From Boswellia sacra (lineage: Eukaryota; Streptophyta; Magnoliopsida; Sapindales; Burseraceae): a stretch of DNA of 64,000 bases. The notes under the pieces are model-generated. The model was not told the origin of the DNA. It saw nothing but the letters and a program-made list of their open reading frames with translations, and ran no database searches. Shown one piece after another: positions 59,101 to 64,000 of this stretch. Within the stretch, counting starts at the first letter, position 1. The number at the start of each line of letters is the position of its first letter. The position numbers and the translations under genes are program-made. The stretch covers positions 1 through 64,000 of the forward strand of contig SNVD02013970.1 in the NCBI GenBank assembly GCA_013180625.2, in the 5' to 3' direction.

Positions 59101-59519
59101 GCAAATGCATGATGAAAATTGTATTTGCTGCATGTCCACAAAATGGTCGGACCATGAATCTTTAAACAACTTCATCTGAGTCTCCGAAAGAGTTTCCCGA
59201 ATGTTGTGTAAAACTTCATTGATCTTTGACCTACAGGTTATCCTTGCAGGAAAAAAAATCTATGTCCTTGAATTTGGGCTGCAAGGATGATACCATTTTA
59301 ATATTGAGTACTGTAATAAGATTAAAGGAACTATCTTTAAGTATTTTGAAAATAGAGGGTGTTCCAACCTACCTCATCAACATTCATTTCTTCGTGTGGC
59401 CTTTCATCGTCTAATGGTATCCTTTCTTTTTCTATCTTTTGTTTCTCAATTGATACCTTGCTTTCTTTCCCTTTCTTCGTTCCCCTCGCAGATACTTTGT
59501 TTTTCCTTGTTTTAACCAT
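56181..59519 (-). pseudogene. DUF1985 / ULP1-like C48 protease gene of the MULE, broken
   Basis: Exon 1 59519-59373 (basic, Lys-rich, nuclear-targeting type). Exon 2, about 59290-58573, is DUF1985 (CICHNMLLWEVDSDDDG; FALVMGLRFGKFPRYD; LAMLYFLECALLGKE). Exon 3 is 58489-58346. Then come a Ser-rich linker, a coiled-coil exon (IEERLDRM, EDDITKRLDRIENSI) and the C48 protease (WLSDAEVN, GQIHWVLGVVNV with His at 56628-56630, DVYDSD with Asp at 56577-56579, SGDC with Cys at 56316-56318). ULP1-family enzymes remove SUMO from proteins. Defects: a frameshift at the A8/T8 run near 59255, a TAG at 59017-59019, two stops near 56445, and a TGA immediately after the catalytic Cys (56313-56315). Exon limits in the middle are approximate. 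Confidence 0.82.
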
Positions 59520-60600
59520 CTCTGAAAATACCCTTCACATGTAACAATGTATATCAACAATCTCTCCAATGCATAAGTATAATGCTTTTTTAAAAACAAA
59601 CATGCTCATTTAATAATTAATTAGACTATTATAATTTACCAACTTGTTCAATAATTTTTAAATAATCTGGACTTCAAGTTAACAAGCAAAAGCATATTCC
59701 AATAACATGACAGTTGATGTTTTAATAAGCAAAACAATCACAGTTAAGACATCTGCACCCTAAGACATGGCAACATAACAAAGAATTTTCATAACCACAA
59801 ACATAATTGGATGCATATAAACCACTTTTGTGGGGAAACAATCATTTCCAGTAAGGTTGCCAAATCCAATTCTTCTAATAACCCATTGCCATTACTACAG
59901 GAGCTCATCTAACCTCCTAAATCAACAAACATTGTCATCCGACCTCCTAGATCAACAAGCATTGTCAGAAAAGCAAGATCCTACTCTATAAATATCGCAT
60001 CTTGCATACCTTTAACTCTAACAAACAATGAGGATATGCCAGCCACATTTTAAAAACATAGGTTGATGCTTAACACTCAATAACCAAGAGCACCCAACAA
60101 TTTATGCCCTATTAACCCCATTACTATTTATGCTAATATGTCGTGCACATCCATGCCACACCTATCACATGTAAAACTACTCACAAAGTATGAAAATTAG
60201 ATATCTTCATCCAACAACAAATCAGAAAAACAATTAATTAAGAGTAACAAGATAGTCTTTTCAGAGTTGTCTATCTGCATACACCTGGATAAACACACCA
60301 AATTGCTGCACAAACAGATTAAAGTCAAGAGTACTTTTACTAACACCTTCGAGGTTCTATGTATATAGGAAAACTGTCCCCAACCAAACATGAAATCCCT
60401 TTTATCAAAGTATGCAATAACGAATCTAAAGGAGGAGAAACTAAGTAGATGTAAGACAAATACAGAGACATTGAACAGGTTTATCTGTGTTCTAATTGCC
60501 AACAACTAAATTAAATTAAAACATATATGTAGTATGAAGTCAATACTACAAACACTCACAATGTTTCCTGACCTAGCAACACCAGTCCAAATCTGCGACT
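59520..60600 (-). other. 5' region of the ULP1-like gene
   Basis: AT-rich, no coding signal; probably an intron between a GC-rich leader exon and the first coding exon. Confidence 0.45.
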
Positions 60601-60880
60601 AGAGCGGCGGCACAACGGTACAATTGCAGCAGAGCAAGGCCAGGGCGGTGACCAGCAAACTACAAAACCGACAGCACGACGGGATGAACAGTGGCGGATC
60701 GAGACCATGGGCACGACGAAAAGCGTCTACAGTAGCAGGACTAGGTGATAAGGACAGCGGGTGTGACGAGCAAGCGACCACAGCGGCGGGACGAGGCGAA
60801 AATGACAGGGGGTGCGACCAGCAAGCGACCAACGGAGCAGCACGACGGAGCCTGCGAGCAGAGGTGTTGCAAATGGAGAA
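60595..60880 (-). other. GC-rich, CpG-rich subterminal block of the MULE
   Basis: Strikingly GC-rich compared with its surroundings, with recurring GCGACNAGCAAGCGACC and GGCGGGACGAGGCGAAAATGACAG-like units. It is adjacent to the right TIR, so it is probably the promoter/leader of the convergent ULP1-like gene. Open frames on both strands reflect base composition. Confidence 0.5.
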
Positions 60881-60974
60881 GGGAGTCGTGTGTCGTGCTG
60901 TTTGCACGAATAGGTTTATGTTATTCTGTGTTTGTTGTCCTTTTTTTATTTGTCAAGGATATTTTCGTATTTTT

Positions 60975-61067
60975 CTATGTTAAAAGGGGTCAATAATAGT
61001 TAAAATCAAAAAAGGGGTTAGTTATCGAAAATGGGTGTTAGAGGGGGTCATTTGATGAAAATCGGGC
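60975..61067 (-). repeat. Right terminal inverted repeat of the second MULE
   Basis: Reverse complement aligns with 51814-51905. The extreme end is followed by the duplicated GTTTGACAT. Confidence 0.78.
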
Positions 61068-61076
61068 GTTTGACAT
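61068..61076 (+). repeat. Target-site duplication (right) of the second MULE
   Basis: GTTTGACAT, identical to 51805-51813. Confidence 0.93.
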
Positions 61077-64000
61077 TGTATATATAAGATATATCTTCCT
61101 TAAATGTTGACTCATACTCCATTTGGGTTAACACGGGATAAGTGTCCCTTTTTTTTTAATATTAGATATCATTATAAACTTTATTAGTTAATTAAATAAA
61201 TTTATAAATATCTAAAATATTAAATTAATAAAAAAAGGATTGAAATTTTAATAATACTTTTTCACACTTAAAAATTTAATTAAGTGATTAATTATATTTA
61301 TAAAAAATATTATTTTAAATATATTTTTCTAGCAATCATATAGGTAATATTTATTATAGTGCATTAATTTTTTTTCTCTTTAGTGTCAGCATGCCAACAA
61401 AAACTCAACATAATAATTTAAATGTTGTTGTAAAAATTAATAACAAATTAACTATATATATGAATTAATTAATAATTTAAAATTTTAAAAATAATATTAA
61501 AGTAAATGTTGTTATTCAATTTTTATTTAATATTAATTCTATATTTTTTATATTATAATCTTATTTATCGAGTGTTATATCAAATACAATATAGTATTAT
61601 ATCCTATCTAAACTATGCTATTCTAACTCATCATATCCAATCCAAAGTACTTGGGCGTGTATGGCATGCTAGATTGGATAGTATAAGAGGCCAGTTATGA
61701 CAACAGTAAAAATAAACTCATGTTTGGTTGGATTTTATGTGAGAGTAGGATTGTAACATATTGCATAAAAATCGCATAAGCGGCAAATATGTTATCCTAG
61801 GGGGGACCATGGGTTAAAGTTGTATAAGCATTGTTTGCGTAATATCAATTTACGCTCAAACAATCAGGCAAAAACAGTAACTCCCTTTATCTCTCTCTCT
61901 CTCTTCCCCCCCCCCCCCCACGCGAAATCCCTATCTCTACTCTTTCTCTCTCAATCTCAAACGACCATAACACCTGGATCCCTTCTTCTCCTCTGCAAGG
62001 TCACCCCTTTCACTTTCTTTTGAAAGCCCTATTTCACTTTCAGTTGAAAGCCATCTTTAACTCTCACTTCATAGGCATAGATTGAAGAGAATATGCAAAT
62101 GTCCTCATCGATTTGAGGTAATTTTTGCTTGACATGAAAAATCTTGCTATTCCCAAAACAAGTAATGTATATATCTTAACGATTTTCAATATAGGAAGCC
62201 ATTTTTGTTGTTGTTTCATGCTTTCTCCTTCTGGTATTTCTTTTTTCACTCAATAGCCTTCCTTTATATTCTGTCATGCTATATTTGGTCAATTTCTCCT
62301 GTTGCTTTCTTGGATTTCTCTCTTTGCATTATGACTATTCGCTATTCTGTTGTTATTTTTGAGGTAACCCAAATTTCGATTTTGTGTTTGATGTTACTTG
62401 TATCATGTGTTTATTTTACTTTATCATGATTTTGAGAATGGAACTTTGAGTTTCTCCTTCTAATATGTTATACTTTTTCCACTTTTTATTCTCATTTCAA
62501 GTAATTTTTTGTAGTTACTAGACAACTAATTGGTTATTTCATTAATTACTTGTTTCAGATTTTATCAATGTCATGAATAGAGAATTTGATCGATTTTTTC
62601 TATTATGCACATATTCTTGAGAATCTTGAAATATTGTTTATTCATAACCACTACTCTATGTCTGTCACGCTGATTGTCCAGAAATTTCATCAATCACACG
62701 AAATTCACTTTCTATAAATTAATCATAAGAATTTCAATTTTCATAAATTAATCATGGGAAAGAGAGTCACCAAAAATTAGATTATAAATAGAGCATGAAA
62801 CTTAGTTGTAAAATACAGGGGTTATTACTCGAGACTAATTAATAATAATAAAATATGCAAGAAGCTGGACCTAAACTACAGATTATGAATCGTCAATGGG
62901 CAAATCACACAGACCCCTTCTAACTTTTAGCTTAGTTTCGTGAATATTCATTGTTTACCATTATATATTACCGCATTCCCCTGACATTAAAAAATTAATC
63001 ATACATAAACCTTATGTTAATTTTACCGTTAGATGATATCACTTTTTCATCCAATTTAACTATAATTACCAAAATACCTTTAATTTAAGCTTATAAATGA
63101 GCAAAAAGTTTGACTAGACTTAAACCCTTACCATAGAAGTAGCCTTCTACATTACCACCATGCCAACTATTAACTTCAAGATTTTATTTACAAAACATTT
63201 TTATTGATTCATAATGTCATATCAAAAAAAAAAAAAAAAAGAGGCACACCAAAGCCATCCACGATCCACTCTCTCTTCTCTTTCCCACACCCTTCTTTCT
63301 ACTCAAAATCCACTACCCATAAATGCAGAGACACCAACTCATTTAAAAAAAAAAAAAACCACCCATCCAAACCCATCCAAGAAGCTACCTACAACATCAC
63401 CTCCAACAACCTAGCAATACCTAACAATAGCAAATGGAGAGTAACAGCCAAACATAACAAACTGGGAGCACCACCAAATAACAAATTTCAAACTAGATAG
63501 GAAAAAAAAATCAAACATTACTAAAAACACATGAAAGATCAAGGGAAAATCATTAATCCAAAATAAAGATGGTTTAGAACAAAGATGTGTAATTTAAAAA
63601 AAAAAAAGAAGAAGAAAAGAATAGGTATTGAACCAGGCGGAATGGAGACCGAATTATTCTATACTAGAAACAAATAAAAATGATATCATCAAAAAAAGCA
63701 TAATATACTATAAAAGAAAAAAAAAACATAAATATTCTAGACAAAATAAAATAGACAAAAAAAACTTCTTTATTTTTACCGTGTTCTCTATACATCCAAA
63801 GCTGATAGTCTCTTATCTCTTTCTCTTTTTCTCCCTTCTCTTCTCAACTTTCTTAATAATGAATTTAATAATACACTTTTCAAACAAATAAGAAGAGTCC
63901 AATAATTTCTAGAAAAATATTAGAGATATGAATCCTCTACATCCCTAAAAAACCATCTCTGAAAACCCAGAAAAGTCAATAACCCACTTAATCCCAATAT
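61077..64000. other. AT-rich intergenic DNA
   Basis: No supportable gene. Features seen: a CT-repeat followed by a run of about 15 C at 61891-61920, then pyrimidine-rich sequence to about 62060 (leader-like); poly-A runs at 63223-63240 and 63344-63358. Short ORFs here have no conserved motifs. Confidence 0.5.

Larger units (their letters stand above)
51814..61067 (+). mobile_element. Complete Mutator-like element (MULE) with MURA and ULP1-like genes
   Basis: 9,254 bp bounded by perfect 9-bp duplications and degenerate terminal inverted repeats of about 80 bp (left GGGTTATTTTTTTAAATAAC; right, read inward, CCCGATTTTCATCAAATGAC). It contains a MURA transposase gene (+, broken), a convergent DUF1985/ULP1-like gene (-, broken) and a palindrome array between their 3' ends. 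MULEs carrying ULP1-like protease genes are a known plant class (Kaonashi type). The perfect duplication contrasts with the several coding defects. Confidence 0.93.

Noticed and set aside
60599..60996. ORFs on both strands in the GC-rich block
   Set aside because: Composition-driven; Arg/Ala/Ser-rich with no recognisable domain.
61891..62060. Pyrimidine-rich leader of a possible rightward gene
   Set aside because: No conserved coding sequence follows before 64000, so only noted as leader-like.
63204..63500. 98-codon ORF
   Set aside because: Lys-rich translation of poly-A tracts; no support.
1..64000. tRNA or intact rRNA genes
   Set aside because: Apart from retroelement primer sites and the plastid 23S relic, no cloverleaf or complete rRNA was recognised by eye; a tRNA scan would be needed to exclude one.

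Overview
This is nuclear DNA from a flowering plant, most likely a eudicot; I cannot name the species. It is visibly AT-rich, has GT-AG introns, and carries plant transposon families (Athila/Tat-type Ty3, copia, hAT, Mutator-like). It also holds a plant-type Agenet/PHD/GNAT chromatin gene and a decayed piece of plastid 23S rDNA. Most of the window is nested mobile DNA; only three host genes look convincing.

Layout. (1) 1-8697: a non-autonomous Athila-like LTR retrotransposon, with its left LTR cut by the window edge. Its gag-pol is broken and most of pol is missing. Between pol and the 3' LTR it carries cargo: a broken ORF resembling the cysteine-rich nucleic-acid-binding proteins of flexuous plant RNA viruses, three tandem hairpin repeats, and an intact, intronless LONELY GUY (LOG) cytokinin-activating enzyme gene. 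(2) 8698-10665: the 3' end of a Mutator-like element (MULE) that the retrotransposon had entered, with a MURA tail and a convergent GRF zinc-finger gene. (3) about 11160-16620: a decayed Tat-like Ty3 element. (4) 17334-17534 and 32183-32413: two related small-protein genes, with a remnant of a third copy near 28.8 kb, separated by a hAT relic and a truncated copia element. (5) 33.0-37.8 kb: a plastid rDNA relic, a (AAT)n tract, a small palindromic-ended element and a complete non-autonomous LTR element. (6) 38204-50955, minus strand: a ten-exon gene encoding an IDM1-like Agenet-PHD-GNAT protein. (7) 51814-61067: a complete MULE with a perfect 9-bp target-site duplication, a broken MURA gene (+) and a convergent, broken DUF1985/ULP1-like protease gene (-). 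Between these two genes lies an array of 13 palindromes. (8) 61077-64000: AT-rich DNA with no gene I can support.

The most unusual unit is the cargo of the first element: a virus-like RNA-binding ORF and a hormone-activation enzyme travelling inside a retrotransposon. The second is the GCACGAC/GTCGTGC palindrome array of the 61-kb MULE, which has related hairpins in the transposase leader. Similarity statements come from reading the translated sequence, not from database searches.
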